A stretch of 64,000 nucleotides of DNA, from assembly GCA_000697665.1 (NCBI GenBank), contig KL197733.1, positions 123,757-187,756 of the forward strand. The letters run 5' to 3'. Positions 23,784 through 35,966 of the stretch are shown piece by piece (position 1 is the stretch's first letter; each line of letters opens with the position of its first letter). The DNA is from Jaapia argillacea MUCL 33604. Taxonomy: Eukaryota > Basidiomycota > Agaricomycetes > Jaapiales > Jaapiaceae. The translations under genes were made by a program, and so were the position numbers. The notes beneath the pieces were generated by a model that worked only from the letters and a program-made list of their open reading frames with translations, did not search any database and was not told the DNA's origin.

Positions 23784-26064
23784 GGTTGAAGCTGAAGGTA
23801 GAAAGTGGGTGGCTTGGATTATGATTTGGCCCTGGCGGCGTCTTTTTGGGATCCTCCGCTACTAACCGTACATGAGGGGGGAGATGGCGTTCTGCACATG
23901 GGAGTTTACGAATGATACGCGGCCGGCCGCTGAGTCTAAAACATCCAATCGTTCTTTGTTTCCTGATTGTTTTCTGAGACTTCGATGAATAGCGTTCTGC
24001 CATTTGGATCCCCTCCGGCCAAGCTGCCTATTCGCTCTTCCGCCAACCCCGCAGAATCCTTTTTGTCTTGAACGACATTCGGGGGAATCCAGGGACGAGG
24101 CACGCTCGGAACCTGCTTGTTAATAGGGGAGGTCAGAGTGACTTTCTCGGATAATTCCACTCTACACTCCCCTCAGTCAAATCCCCTCCAACCCGATGGG
24201 AACCATTACCGCCGGAGGGGCACGTAAAGGAAGGCTTGGAGAACGTCAGGGAGAGGTGTATGTTGTGCATCTAATCCACATCTAATCAGTTAAATCATAG
24301 CCCGACGTCTTCACAGTGCATTCTAGGCATCTGGTCGATTACTCTGTCGATTCCTTGCTAATTCCTAGAGTCACGCCAGACACCTCGATGCTTCATTCTG
24401 GTCCCACACCCACCACCGTCGTGGAACTGAAACATCGACGATCAGCAGCATTGGGTAACACCTGGCTTCCTCCATGGCTATTAGGATTCTCCGGTGGAAT
24501 ATCTGAAATCTGATACCCCTCGACCTCGCCGAGTCTGACACGGAGATGTCATGACCCTGATTCACGAAACTTATCACTTTGGGGCTCACGAGTCCTTCTT
24601 GCGTTCACCGTCAGTCGTGCTCTGCATGTGTTCATTCCTCGTGTCTTTTGAAATGCTCGTTGAGGGAACTACCACCGCATTGCAATGTTCGCGGAGTTTT
24701 GACTACCTTCCTCCAATCCATCAGTCCAAGGGGTTTCCACCGGTGTTCGGGCCCAGAAGTGTACTCGACTTTACTCCAGTGTGTCCCACCAACTTGGCAA
24801 CCGTCATGTCAAGTCCTACCGACACATCACCCGATCATTCAAACCAACTTTCCCGTCTGCACGAATGTCAACAACTCAAACTCCCTATCCGCGATATTGT
24901 CATTCAGCCGAGACCTAGCTATGTCAATCCGCAAGTTACGGGAAATCGAACTGGCGATTGTTTGCAGGTGGTTGTGGCAGTGGGTAATGGTTTGGATCTA
25001 TGTGTGTGACTTCGTGCTTTCTTCCGCACGTGAAGTAACCCATTGACCTGGGTCTTCGTTACCCAATTTCACATGCATTCCAATCTCTAACGATGTCAGC
25101 GGAGCCTCCACTCATCAACTATCCAGGGACTATATGGACCATCCCTTCAGCAATCGAACTCTTACGTTCCTCGTGGTCTCCTATTGCTGCCCTGGGTGTT
25201 TACACCCCAACCGTCTTCTTGTCTTCCTGCCTTTCCTGCATCCTAGCCCTCCCTCCTACCCTCTCCTCTCCTAAGAGCATCCCCTCCATCATGGCTCATG
25301 ATATTTCCTTCTGGTCCGTCCTTCTGCGTCACACGAGATAGTCATTGGATCAACGCGCGATACTTGCATACAAGTCTGCAAATCCTCGCCACCCCGGTCG
25401 CCATCAGTCTCGACGAGTCTCTCAAGATCGCATGTGGATATTATGAGGATAATTCTGTCACCAATTGCAGTTCGCGAGCAATTCAGGTTTCACATGATTG
25501 TTAACCTGATCGAATGCTATGATAGGAAACGCCAGTGCACAAGGTTGGGTGCTATTGTGCGTGATTTCGCGGAGGTGAGACACCCACACGACGACTCAGC
25601 AGTTGATTATCCCTTCCTCCCTTCCTCCCTTCCTCCCTTCCTCCCTTCCTCCCTTCCTCTTCCTTCCTCCCCTCCTCCCTTTCCCCATCCCTATCTCCTC
25701 CCTCTCCTCTACTTTATCCATCCCCCCTTCCTCCACTTTCATCCATCCCTCCACCCCCCTTTTTCCTCTGTCAGCATCACTAGAGTAGGTCCTCAGTACT
25801 TAGTAGCACCCATATACATGTAACCTCATAAATTTCGAAAAAATACGATTTATTTACCCCCCAGAAATGACAGTCTGTACGTTGTCACACTAAAAACATA
25901 TCCAGAAAATATACTTAATACCCTTCCTGCACAGTATCGGACAAGGTCTTCAGAAATTCGGTGGGGATACAGTCAAGATAGGGTAATCCCAAAATGGAAA
26001 TGCTAGGAGCCATGTTCGATACGCGCAATTCTGAAATTCATCCATGGACTTTCCGCCATTCGTA
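23784..26064. other. Gene-poor region between ERG8 and the right duplication arm
   Basis: No convincing gene in about 2.3 kb. Several open frames of 60-155 codons on the plus strand (24551-25341) have no domain signal, and two of them overlap each other in different frames. A 74-codon minus frame at 23936-24160 lacks an ATG. The region also contains the pyrimidine microsatellite at 25609-25760. Confidence 0.4.
25609..25760. repeat. Polypyrimidine microsatellite (CCTCCCTT-like)
   Basis: Repeated units of CCCTTCCT give about 60 bases of near-perfect repeat, fading into a C/T-rich tract. It can form slipped or triplex structures and lies about 300 bases before the right duplication arm. Confidence 0.8.
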
Positions 26065-26178
26065 CATGTACCATGATGCCATGCGTTTGCGGCTTGGCTG
26101 GCCTTGTGCGCTCGACCACCCGACCAACGACCCCTCTCAGTCTCACCTCCGTCCACTCATCGACGGGCACGTCCCATC

Positions 26179-27427
26179 ATGATCTCCACCGTCGTTCTCC
26201 TCGCCCTGCTGCCCAGCACACTCTCACAATCCCTCCAAGCCTCCTCCCTCGCCTCGCTCTACTCCCTGCCCACATCCACCTCCCTCCCTCCGAGCTCTCC
26301 TACGACGACTGGAAATGTGGATAACAACTCTACGTTCCTATCTATGATGGTCTCATACGAAGTCGCTTTTGATGAGGGCTTTAATTGGGTCAAGGGTAGA
26401 AAGTTACTGGGGTTGAGAGGTGGCCCGAAGCCTGATGGGTGTTCAGGTGGTGCTGCTGTTGGTGACGGCTCCGATTGTTTTAGTACGAGGTTGGTGTGGC
26501 GTGATGGCGGAGCAGGAGAAGGTCCGTTCACCCTATTCCCTCCATCATCCTAATATCGAACATAGCCACCAGTCTACACATACATCCCAACATCAAACTG
26601 TATATGCGGGGCTTCTAGCATCATCTGCAACCCCGATTTCGGCACTAGCATCTCAAGAGGCTCTTTCTCTTTTGCAGGCGGACAGTAAGTCTCTCCCCCC
26701 AATTCACCATCGCTCCCATCCTCACCCCCCTCCCCCCGTCCTCTATTCCAGATGGAACCGTATAACAATGCTAGTCCAACAAAACGACCCCGCAAACGTA
26801 GCGAACGGTTTCATAACCGTATAGTCAGTCTCTCCCCTTCCTCCCCCTCTCGCCTGTGCTATACTCATCATCATCCTACCCCACGAATCCAATGTTACAA
26901 CGACGTACACGCCCTAAGTCAAACAGGCTTCCAAATCCGTGCAGAAGTAACAGCAGGAGGCTTTTGTTTCTCGTATGTTTCCTCCCCCTCTACATCCCCT
27001 GATCGAACTAATTCGTTCACTGAACCCAATTGCTTGAATTTGGGTGATATCATCAGAACCTTCTTCGGAGGCGAGTCCCCTCTCCCCCTCCTTAACCACC
27101 TACTAACCTTGCACCCCGCACCGAATCGGAACAGGCAACGACTCATCATACGCAACACCCCAAACAACCCACACCTATTTCCGTAATTTTAACTCATGGG
27201 CTAGTATCGCTCCTTCGAATTTGACGGGCACGAAAGTTAGGAGTAGTAATGGGGGGATTGGGGGGAGGGGGAATGAGATAGAGATGGGGATTTTGGTGGG
27301 GGTTGCCGTTGCGGTGGGGGCTGCGATTTTGATTTTGTCTGCGGTTGGGATTGCAGTTTTGGTTTTGGTTGCGGTGGGGGTTGCGCTTTTGGTTTTGGTT
27401 GCGGTGGCGTTGGTATCCGGTTTTTGA
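26179..27427 (+). pseudogene. Decayed copy of the PL14 lyase gene
   Basis: Paralogue of the gene at 16976-18449. The signal peptide (MISTVVLLALLPSTLSQ) and core motif MVSYEVAFDEGFNWVKGRKL remain, as does CFSTRLVWRDGGAGEG. Compared with the intact copy, about 100 residues are missing in frame after PTSTSLP, removing the first part of the mature protein. The donor after GAGEG is GTCCGT instead of GTACGT. The acceptor before TTACAACGACG lacks its AG (the intact copy has GGGAAG there), so that intron cannot be spliced as in the parent. The 3' end differs too, with a GTTGCGGTGGGG-type minisatellite that would encode a long Val/Ala/Leu tail. The GC-AG intron is conserved. Together these point to a non-functional copy, though altered splicing is not excluded. 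Confidence 0.75.
27296..27416 (+). repeat. GTTGCGGTGGGG minisatellite
   Basis: Imperfect tandem units of about 12-30 bases built from GTTGCGGTGGGGGTTGCG and TTTTGGTTTTGG. It lies at the 3' end of the damaged PL14 copy and is absent from the intact copy. Confidence 0.7.
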
Positions 27428-27435
27428 TTCATGAA

Positions 27436-28048
27436 TGGAGGGAGATTGGCTCTGGCCACGCCAGCACCGACACCCTGCGCTCCCCGACCGTTTTCCTTGG
27501 AGGACCCTGTTTGCTGGAAGTTGGTGTATGTTGTTCACGTGTTTGCGCTGCGCGCATCATCATCATTTTTTGCATTGGATTTTGTAGGGGTGTGGGGTTG
27601 AATGCATCAAGCCGGTAGAAGTGGTTTGGGTGTTTGGTGTTACAGGAATGATTCGGTGGTGTGGGGTGTGCCTCTTCGATATCTTCAATTGTCACTGTAC
27701 CGCGACATCAATACATCCCCCCCCTTCGACACCATCCCAATTAGTCCGAGCACGGGTAACCTCCTCCTCATCGCTATTCCCAGTCTTGTCACCTACGGTC
27801 CTACATACATTTTTTTCATCGTAATCTCCGCTCTGGATCTCTGCACTGGATATGAACTCCAAGTGTCTTCTGCGAGTACCGGTCTAGTGTATACAAGCGT
27901 GCTCGATCCTGCAGTATGCCTCCATCCCGTAGCTCGTTCTGTTTGGCGGAATATTCGACGGGTGCTTGGTCAAGCTGAACGCTCGCAAAGACTTAAAGAG
28001 CGCTTGAGGAATCCAATGCACTCAGAGTGGCTGTTGAGCACCTAGGTT
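27436..28048. other. Spacer inside the right duplication arm
   Basis: No match in the left arm. A 147-codon plus-strand frame (27602-28045) has no recognisable domain. About 45 bases near 27775 (AGTCTTGTCACCTACG and following) recur near 28528. Confidence 0.35.
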
Positions 28049-28361
28049 CGCAAAGCCCCGCCCTAAACTCACCCTGCCCTAAACTCCCATGAAAGTCTAT
28101 ATAAACCCCCCCACCGCATTCATGTTTCCTTAGAACATACTCAGCTAGGATCTATTTTATAGGTACTAACTCGAGTCTCGCATGTTTACACATGCCGCAT
28201 CCTTCAAATCCACTCGATGACACCTACGCTCTCTCGTATAACAGAGAATATGTCTCTTCGGAGACTCGATGAAGTTTGGTGATCCTTTTTCTGCTCGTGC
28301 TCTTTGGAGTCGGGCGGAGGGTTGCCAGCGAGTTGAGCGTTTGTCTGATGGATTTCCGTTT
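28049..28361 (+). repeat. Outer block of inverted duplication, right copy
   Basis: Counterpart of 15912-16222. It carries the same TATA-like CTATATAAACCCCCC, the TACTAAC element and the TGCTCGTGCTCTTTGGAGTC end, with small indels between copies. Confidence 0.75.
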
Positions 28362-29505
28362 GTCACTATTTGTAGGAGCCTTGCAATATATATTTGCTTT
28401 TGACCTTCATCTCCTTCACCTTGTGGTTTTTGAGTCTACCGATAGAAGCTTTGGCCGGCACTGAGGTATCTTGATGCTATCAAGCGACATATCATTACAT
28501 TCATCTCAACAGCTAGGTCTATCAAGTCTTGTCACCTACGACCCTACATTGCTTTCATCATAATCTACTATCGTTCCCCCACATGTGAACCACGTTTCAC
28601 CAATCGGCATGTAGAGCCATAGTGAATAAACACACCCCTATGAGAATTTCGGAGCACATGGAGGAACCTCTCATCTAATACATTCTGATTTTTTCTGATG
28701 TTATGACGATTGGCAGCGAGCGTCGGGCATCGACCGAGACGACGACCTCGCAAATGTGGCTGAGCGCGAGATGTGAACAATTCCGCCGCGAGTGACGATT
28801 CGTGACAATGGCAGGCAAAACATCACGAAATGTCACGCAGAATTGGCAGGGTGTTTTAGAGGGTATCTGAATCCACACCTTCCACTTGTTAAAAGTTTTC
28901 GGAGAAATAGTCTGGAGCATCAATTTTGGGTATATACCTGATTCCCGAAAGCGGGAGCCGGTAGAGTTTCAGGATCTATCGGATCTGAGGGGTCTCTTCA
29001 GCCACAACTGCCCATTTTCACCCTTTTCCCTCTCCCATTCTGCAACCACACTGCCCATTAAAGAACGGACTTCAGGAACATATTCTTTGTGTATTTAAGC
29101 ATCTCTGTGAATTTTTGGAAGACCTCCCGAGGGCTGGAGCAAGCTACAAGTTGATAGTTCATATGTCGCGCGTTGTTCACAAGTGGGGCCACGATAGTAC
29201 TGCCTCTGCGATTCCATCCACGAGCGAGGCGTATCGTGGCACCAAGGTCCAGGGATCGTCGCTAGGGTAGAAATCCAAACTAGTCGTTATGTTGTGCCGA
29301 GTTGAGATTTCTAGAATACTAAGTTATTGACTTGAAAGGAATTACATCACAGTCTATGTACATGTGGCAAGAGTTGTTGATGGCGGAGTCGAAATTGGTA
29401 CATAGTACATACAGTCGCGATCGGTAAAATACAGAATATACAACGTCACTATACAACGAAAGACGAGCATGGTAAAATAGTCACTAGAAAAAGTACAAAA
29501 ATACA
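28362..29505. other. Gene-free stretch
   Basis: Only short frames. This is the 3' flank of the Ser-rich family gene at 29506 and the outer edge of the duplication. No gene or repeat seen beyond the 45-base repeat near 28528. Confidence 0.4.
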
Positions 29506-31301
29506 TCATGTATACGAAGATAGGAACGCAGGACCGAGAGAATTAGGCGGGAGGACACCATACGAACCAAAACTCAGAGGTCCCAATACCCGCCTTGGCG
29601 CAGCGAAGAATGGAGGTGGGTACGGTGTAGCAGGGAACGCCCCGATACTGTCCAACCAAGCTAAACCAGGGCATTCTCTCATCGCTGGTCTCGAATCTAT
29701 GAGAATATCGGGTGGTGGGGGTTGGAAGCTGTGGTTGGTATTTGGTGGAGGGAGGGACTGGTGGCACCAGGGGTTGAGGGGGTTATTTGGAGGCGGTCGA
29801 GTAAGGGTGGTCGGTCCCCATGCACTGGTGTCACCCCGATCTATCGAAGGGTATTCACTTGGGGAAAGAGCCACTGGCTGGCGGAGACTCGTCCGATCGA
29901 CGGGGCTGTATCGTTTGCTATCATAAGAATCATCGCTCCGGCGAGAAGTCTGAGAGACTTGGCTCGACTGGTTCGTATCCTTTCCTGAACCTGAAGATGA
30001 GACAGACGTGATATCAACGGACGTCTGGCCTCGATCATGTGCCTGTCTCGAAGAATCAGAGGTGAGAGTAGGAGTAGATGACCTCGAACTGGTGAGGCTG
30101 AAAAGGAGAGTGGAGAGGGTGTCGTATTGAGTGCTATCATAGATATCGTCGCTCCCCCGAGCAGTCCGAGTAGCTCGACTCGAAGTGTTCGTACTCTTTC
30201 CAGAGGATGAGACAGACGCAGCATCAGCGTACGGAGTCCGCTTTCGATCTTGCGTCCGTCTCGAAGACTCGGAGATGAGAGTAGTAGAGGATCTCGAACT
30301 AGAGGGGCTGGAGAGAGGTGAGGAGCGGGTTCCCAGAGATCCTTGAGTGTTGGAAGAATCTCTGCTTCGAGTGGAACTCTGAGTGCTTTGGGTTGATAGA
30401 GTCGCCTTGCTTCCTGAAGATGATATCGACACACTATCGATGGAGGGTTGCCATTCATAGCGCGTAAGCTTATCGATTTGCTTCCTATTCCCTTCGCCTC
30501 GAGATATCGCGTCAGAGACCTGAATAGAGCTCTGCGTGCTTTGACTCAACCGACCCGAACTCTTTTCCAAAGAGCTCACCGATAACTGGTCATCCGAAGG
30601 CCGCCTGTTTTCGGACGCCGGTAGGTCTGAGTGCTTGATATCGCTTTTGTTTCTCTTCGTGGTAACTGAACCGCTTCGGCGCCGAGATTTCAACTTCTCT
30701 TCGAGAGAAGCAAAACCCGCATCGACCTTCCGATCAACTCCGGCGAGGCACCGATAGATTTGAGTGTTGAGGACCACCTGGTAAACGTAAACTTAAGGAC
30801 CTCAGAATGTGGAGGGAGCGAGATACGCCCACCATGAAACGCTGATAACGTTCCGAGACGCGCTGGTGTAATCTCTCAATCTCACGACAGACGTCATCAG
30901 TAGAAAGGATAGATTTCGTGCGTTTCAAAATCCCCTTCTGTGCGCATATCTTCTCATGGATTGATTCGCAGACGTGCGACAGGTCCCTGAAAGGTGGGCA
31001 TCAAAATGGCCGAAATGACAGAAATGAGTTAGACAGACTTCTGGAGAGCCGATAAATCTTGAAGTTGTTCTGCCATCCCAAGTTGGTCTCTGTTCTCTCT
31101 GGTAAGTCGTTCCAACTCTTCGATAGAGGTCACAAGGTCGCGTGCCAACGCTTCCAATCTCCGATCATTGTCACTCAGCTGATGAGCTTTTCCTGTGAGA
31201 ATGACCAAGGAGCGAAAAGTACCCACGCGTACCTGGCCAACTGCTTTGTACAACTTCCAGCCCCACTGGACCACCTTGGCGATAGTGCTCACAACATCCA
31301 T
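29506..31301 (-). CDS. Four-helix-module family gene, member 1 (Ser-rich tail)
   Basis: Four exons: 31233-31301, 31039-31178, 30833-30986 and 29506-30777, about 544 residues. The N-terminal 150 residues are helical: MDVVSTIAKVVQWGWKLYKA, LSDNDRRLEALARDLVTSIE, DLSHVCESIHEKI, CREIERLHQRVSERYQRF, then VDRKVDAGFASLEEKL. The other 390 residues are Ser/Thr/Gln-rich with imperfect repeats of about 65-70 residues (each with SSSRSST, then DRxxTxxD, then SVSSSG), ending in a Pro/aromatic segment GPLSFGSYGVLPPNSLG. Exon lengths and phases match those of the three genes at 39853, 41989 and 44211. The helical module resembles in layout the four-helix bundle plus brace of MLKL-like and HeLo proteins. That assignment is inference. 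No enzyme or membrane segment is obvious. A TATAAAAAG box lies about 120 bases upstream. Confidence 0.78.
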
Positions 31302-31423
31302 AGCGAGAACGGAAGTGAGCCGTGAAAGCGGGGCAGATTTGAGCGGGTATGAACAGTGGAAATGACCAGTGCGGGGGAAGGGAAGAAACCGACCGGGATA
31401 CAATATATCCTCAGCGAGAGACT

Positions 31424-31430
31424 TTTTATA
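31424..31430 (-). promoter_or_regulatory. TATA box of family member 1
   Basis: Minus strand reads GTATAAAAAG about 125 bases before the ATG at 31301. Member 4 has a similar TATAAAA box about 80 bases before its ATG. Confidence 0.55.
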
Positions 31431-32987
31431 CGCCTCGGGGTTGCCGGAACGCAGGAAGCAGTGCAGGCAAATTGCGATGATAGGCTCGTGGAGCATAGCA
31501 TAAACCAGGAGATCGGAGTCTCAAGGTGTGCAGTACCGCATATCTCCGTAAGCGCCGTGCATGCACTTACTTGCTTGCCATGCAACGAGGGCGATCCAAA
31601 TCTCGCCAAACAGGGACCTGCTAGGCCAAATTCCAAGGAGGAAATGGACACCTGGGTTCGAAACCTGGGTGAAAGTGACCCGGCGAGTGTGGCGAAAAGA
31701 TTTGGTAGATCTGTGCGGAGAAACTGATTCAAATCCTGCAAGGTAACAGTGTAAGAAATACGGACCACACAAGCACGTCCAGGGCTCAAGGAAGGGCCTG
31801 GCGTTTTACGTTCCAATGGGACCTACAGACCATCATCTGACTGTGAACGAAACAGAAGTTGGGCAGGCGAACTAGGTTAATTCCTGCTAGATAACACGAA
31901 TACTAGGAAAGAGGCTCCCGGTATTCAAAGAATCCTCGTGGATCACTGCGCTAGCGGCAAACTGACGGGGACCTGTGAGGAAGTGATATAGGCTTCGAGA
32001 TGAGCAAACAAGGACACATCAGTCTGGGGTAATCGCTGAGTCTCGTGTGGCGATAATCAAGGATACTTGCCGGAAGCCAATCTACGGGAGCCAGCATAGT
32101 ATAAGGAGAATGCTTTTAAGAGATAGGGTGCTATGAAACATACCGTTTCAAGCTAGTAGTAGTGCTGAGCATGTTCCAGCGTGCCAATTTTGTGGGATGA
32201 TGGCGTCCGATGGACTGCCACCACAGTTGCTCAACATTATTTGGCGTTTTGGTGATGGAAATTCGGGTAGACCCTCAATCGTTTCCACCAGGATTGGCGG
32301 GATATAGCGGCTGAGAATGAATAAAGGGAGCGCACCTAGTCGATTGCCTTCCCAAGTGTTGGTAGCAAGCATGTTGTCGCAGCTTGTCACGTGCCCGTCC
32401 TAGTTGCCCACCTTATGAATAAGGTTTAGGGAACCAGGATCAGAGTAAGTTTGTTCTCGAGATCGGAAGAGACAACAAAGCAGTGGGCGACGGTGGGAAT
32501 GATGACTCTTACAAGTACCTGTGGCCTACGACCGACTATCAACTTGTTGGTGGCAAGCTCGTCTAACATAGTCGTATGTAACAGTCGTGAACCCAACTGC
32601 CGAATCCGATGGTTGAGAATGACCGTAAGCATGACCGTACGCATAAAATCTTCGCGCGCATGGGTTCCTTCAAATTGCCCCGGGACGAAGATCTGCGTAG
32701 TAAAACCGAACCAACATGACACTTTGACTCCATTGGCGAAGAATCCCTGAAGTGTAGCTCACTTACCCGGCCCCCATCAAACTTCGAACGGCTACAAGTC
32801 TTCACCACGGATCCAAAAATGTTTCCACCATGCCGCTCCTCGTGAAAATCACGAGAGAGTATCACAGGGTTGACATCTACTGTTATTGAAAACCCTCTTC
32901 CTTACAATTGGACAACTAGACTTCGACCGCCTGCAGCGTCCTGAGTGAATCGTCGGTTTCAAGAAGGATCGGAACCCACGATAAAAT
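31431..32987. other. Intergenic stretch with possible gene fragments
   Basis: No complete gene. On the minus strand, 32426-32880 reads like coding sequence in two frames (RDFHEERHGGNIFGSVVKT, then TTQIFVPGQFEGTHARED), but joining them needs an intron of about 20 bases, too short to be real, so a decayed gene is more likely. On the plus strand near 32200, ASDGLPPQLLNIIWRFGDG looks like the start of an F-box-type domain and stops soon after. Confidence 0.3.
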
Positions 32988-34566
32988 TTAGTTATAGTGT
33001 CTCACGGTGACACCCTCGATTATCTCCTCTTCCACACCAATTTCGTTCCCCGGAGTCAACTCCTTCCTGCCATACGCACTGGTCCTTCCCCTTCTCCAGT
33101 CGGCCATCGTCGGAGCCTTCTCCGATCTGAATCCCATATTCTTCAAATTAGTGTTCTCAGGAGCAAATGAGGACAACTTGACGTTGTCATCCGGCATGCA
33201 AAAGTAAAACGCTCCGAGGCGAGCAAAGTTACGCTGGTCAACAGGAGGTTGGACGACTCGGTGGATGGTTGCTTTGTAGAAGCCTCCGGAGAGAAATTCG
33301 AGGGCGTCACCGGTGTTAATCACCTGAATGTGAGGTGAGGTGTGACAAAGCATCGGAACAAGGCAATTAAACTAACGAGCGCATTGTCGATGTGCTTAAT
33401 CCACTGCCATTTCCCATTGGGAGACGAGATTTGTAGTGCCGAGATTGGTTGGCTCCATAAAATCGTCAAACTTCCGTAATCTAGTGATGCAATGGTACAT
33501 TAGCGACTAATCAGAACAACAGGGTCAAAAAATGATACCTGTATGTCCCTTAAGCCAAACATTCTTTGTTTTCTGTTCTTCTTCTTCAGATCGGGGATAG
33601 TTGAATATTCCTCCCAAGTCAGAAGGACAGCCAAGGGAATTGAAGACATGAAACGTACTATTTCATAAACCTGACTATGAAAGAAGACGGGGTTACGGTC
33701 AGACAGAACATTGGAACAGGGCTGAACCTACCCGAAGTTTCTCCAGCGGATTGAAATGGGTGTAAGTGCACCAGCGTTTCTTCGGGGAGTTCGAGGCCAA
33801 GTGCCAAGATTCTATCAGATATAAGCTGGCCGTCGTATTTGATTGACCTGTTGCGAACCCACCTAAGCATTGGATGGAGAACATTGAACTGATTATGCTT
33901 TGCGAAGGCTTCGAGTTCGGGAAGAAATGGCTGTAGGGGTTTCGGGTGTTGCTTGTGAAAGATATCAAAGTTGGCTATGTGGATCCGTTCGACGTTACAA
34001 AGGAAGTTTAGAAATCCAAAGATGCGTACTCGAGTAGTGTTCTACTTGATCAAGCACTCCTCCTTCGAGGTGCTACAAACTCGAAGTCAGCCACATGAAG
34101 ATACGCCAGCATCATGGAACAATGCAATTACCCAGTATCGGGGCATCTTGTACCCCTGGTAAGTCCCTGATTCTCCATTCTGGACGTACTGAAGCTTCTC
34201 CTCAAGACAGACGCGGTTGAATGGGACATTAGCTATGTCGAAGAGACGTCGCGTCTACGATGGCCATAGTGATGAGATAGATTGAGAAACTATGCGAAGT
34301 ATCACGTACCTGTTCGGGGGTATACCCGTGGTTAATCGCGTAGCAAAATCCTTGGTTGCTAATAGCTTCTCGAACTTCTTTCGCCAAGGTTACACGCCCT
34401 TGGGGTGTTTTAGCTTTGCTCAAATCGATGATAGGCAGGTCGGCGTAATCCACTGGCGTCCAAAACGATCATTGGTTGGAGAAAGGGGCAACGAAAATGA
34501 TCACGCACAATTTTCTTGAGTTGGGGGAGGGGGCACATAGCGTTCTACGTGGGGTGGAGTGGGCAT
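32988..34566 (-). CDS. 2-oxoglutarate/Fe(II)-dependent oxygenase (isopenicillin-N-synthase-like)
   Basis: Start MPTPPHVERYVPPPPTQEN at 34566. A first intron joins this to LDYADLPIIDLSKAKTPQGR, the usual N-terminus of the family. Several short introns follow. The iron-binding triad is intact: H-x-D in WLKGHTDYGSLTILW and the distal His in YKATIHRVVQP, in a jelly-roll region reading VINTGDALEFLSGG. The position that usually holds the Arg of the RxS motif reads ARLGAFYF, so Arg is present but the usual Ser is replaced. Such fungal enzymes hydroxylate or desaturate small molecules; substrate unknown. No other biosynthetic genes are nearby, so there is no sign of a secondary-metabolite cluster. 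An alternative upstream start (MFNRLIHL) is in frame but less likely, as a TATA-like box sits about 40 bases before the chosen ATG. Confidence 0.85.
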
Positions 34567-34604
34567 TGGCAAAGTAGTGAAAGTACGGCGGGCGTTTGTC
34601 GGAT

Positions 34605-34611
34605 TTATATA
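34605..34611 (-). promoter_or_regulatory. TATA-like box before the oxygenase gene
   Basis: Minus strand reads AATTATATAAATCC about 40 bases before the ATG at 34566. Confidence 0.35.
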
Positions 34612-35966
34612 ATTACCCAGGAGAAAACTTGGCTTGCGAAAGCGGGGGGCTGAGCGACTCTCGATGAGCAGAGAGGAAACGGGGATTTCCATGGGCCGGG
34701 GACGTAGATGGATGAGTCGGTTAAACATTGGATCAGGAAGCGATAGTCGAAAGATGTAGGGATGAAGTTATAGCGCTTCTTTTGTCCTTCGAACCCCTCC
34801 CACTTGTGCTGGGATGGTATAAACGGTCCTGTTCGGGTGAGAGAAAAGGTTGGACGATCGAATGATAGATAGGGGTCTTCATTTCCACCCTTCGCCATGT
34901 ATGTCACGAAGAAGGCTCCCGGATGCTAGAAGCAAAGAGAACTTAGAGTCGCAAAGTGGAGATTACTTCACCATGATAGAGCCAGAATTGTCATTTCCGA
35001 TTGCGGCACCGCGTGGCCCTCGGTTCGTTGAGGGACGGACTGACGCAGAGCGGAGTAATTGAGTAAAATGTCGGGCGGGAGGACGATACCGAATATACGT
35101 CATCAACCACCGCAATGACCTACATGTATATTATTGACTGATTTGCATCACAACCAAGAGCTGATGGCACAGCATGGGATGCAAATAGCATATTGAAATT
35201 TGGACCGCGATGCTCAATCTATCGCGAACAAAGAACTATGTAAATAGTCCTGGATAAGGAGGATGTTAGCCCGAATCGATAAGTGAAGCACCAAATTTGC
35301 ACTTGTCGTTGGATGCACGCACAATATCTCCGAGTGATACGACGGACTGCTGAAGAGGAAACAATCAAGTTGCACACCTCCATAGGAATGTCACTAAGTC
35401 CTGGACAATCATGGCGTGTGCCACGATGTACTGTCAAACCCCGATGGGCGAATAGCTGGGGAGGCGTCCAACCAAAAGCCAGGTTGGCGCATGGGGATCT
35501 GGAGAAACTCTAGAAATGAATGGTGTTGAAGTCGATAACGATTAGAAAGTTCCATGAACTTGCCCACGGAGATGGAGACACTGGCTGGCAATCCAATTGA
35601 TCCATGCTCGGTCCCATTCAAGTCGGTGGGGGCGAGTACGTGGATACTTACTGTGAGCTCGTCAAAAAAGTCCCGAAGCGGTGGAGTTATGTAGCACCGT
35701 ACGAAACGCGAGCTTTGAAGCATGACCGGGCTTCAGGCATCGAAATGTGACAACTCCAGTCCTCCCATGGTGGCATGAGCTTGAGCGTGCTGGAACACGG
35801 AGTGTCCGAGACTCCGAGTGTGAACAGTGAATTCGAGGCAGCAGATTCCTATCATCGTGGATGCAAGAGGAGAGAAGGAGCGAAAACATTGGACGCGTCT
35901 CTTGCTTCTCCCCGTTACCTTGCTATTTCCAGTCAAAGTCCCCGGGCCTTCTTGCTCTTGCATACG
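34612..35966. other. Divergent intergenic region (oxygenase / RPB3)
   Basis: Only short frames without domain signals. Should contain the RPB3 promoter near its 3' end. Nothing else recognised. Confidence 0.4.

Larger units (their letters stand above)
26065..27435 (+). repeat. Right arm of inverted duplication (damaged PL14 copy)
   Basis: Inverted homologue of 16976-18545. Homology begins near 26065 (upstream of the PL14 start) and fades just after the shared sequence TTCATGAAT following the stop codon. Confidence 0.8.

Noticed and set aside
23936-24160. A 74-codon minus-strand frame upstream of ERG8
   Set aside because: It has no ATG and joining it to an upstream ATG needs a poor donor (GTTGGA).
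24551-25341. Overlapping plus-strand frames of 80-155 codons
   Set aside because: Two frames overlap each other, neither shows a motif, and no coherent splice model emerged.
27602-28045. A 147-codon plus-strand frame in the right arm spacer
   Set aside because: No counterpart in the left arm, no motif, and it includes part of a 45-base repeat found near 28528.
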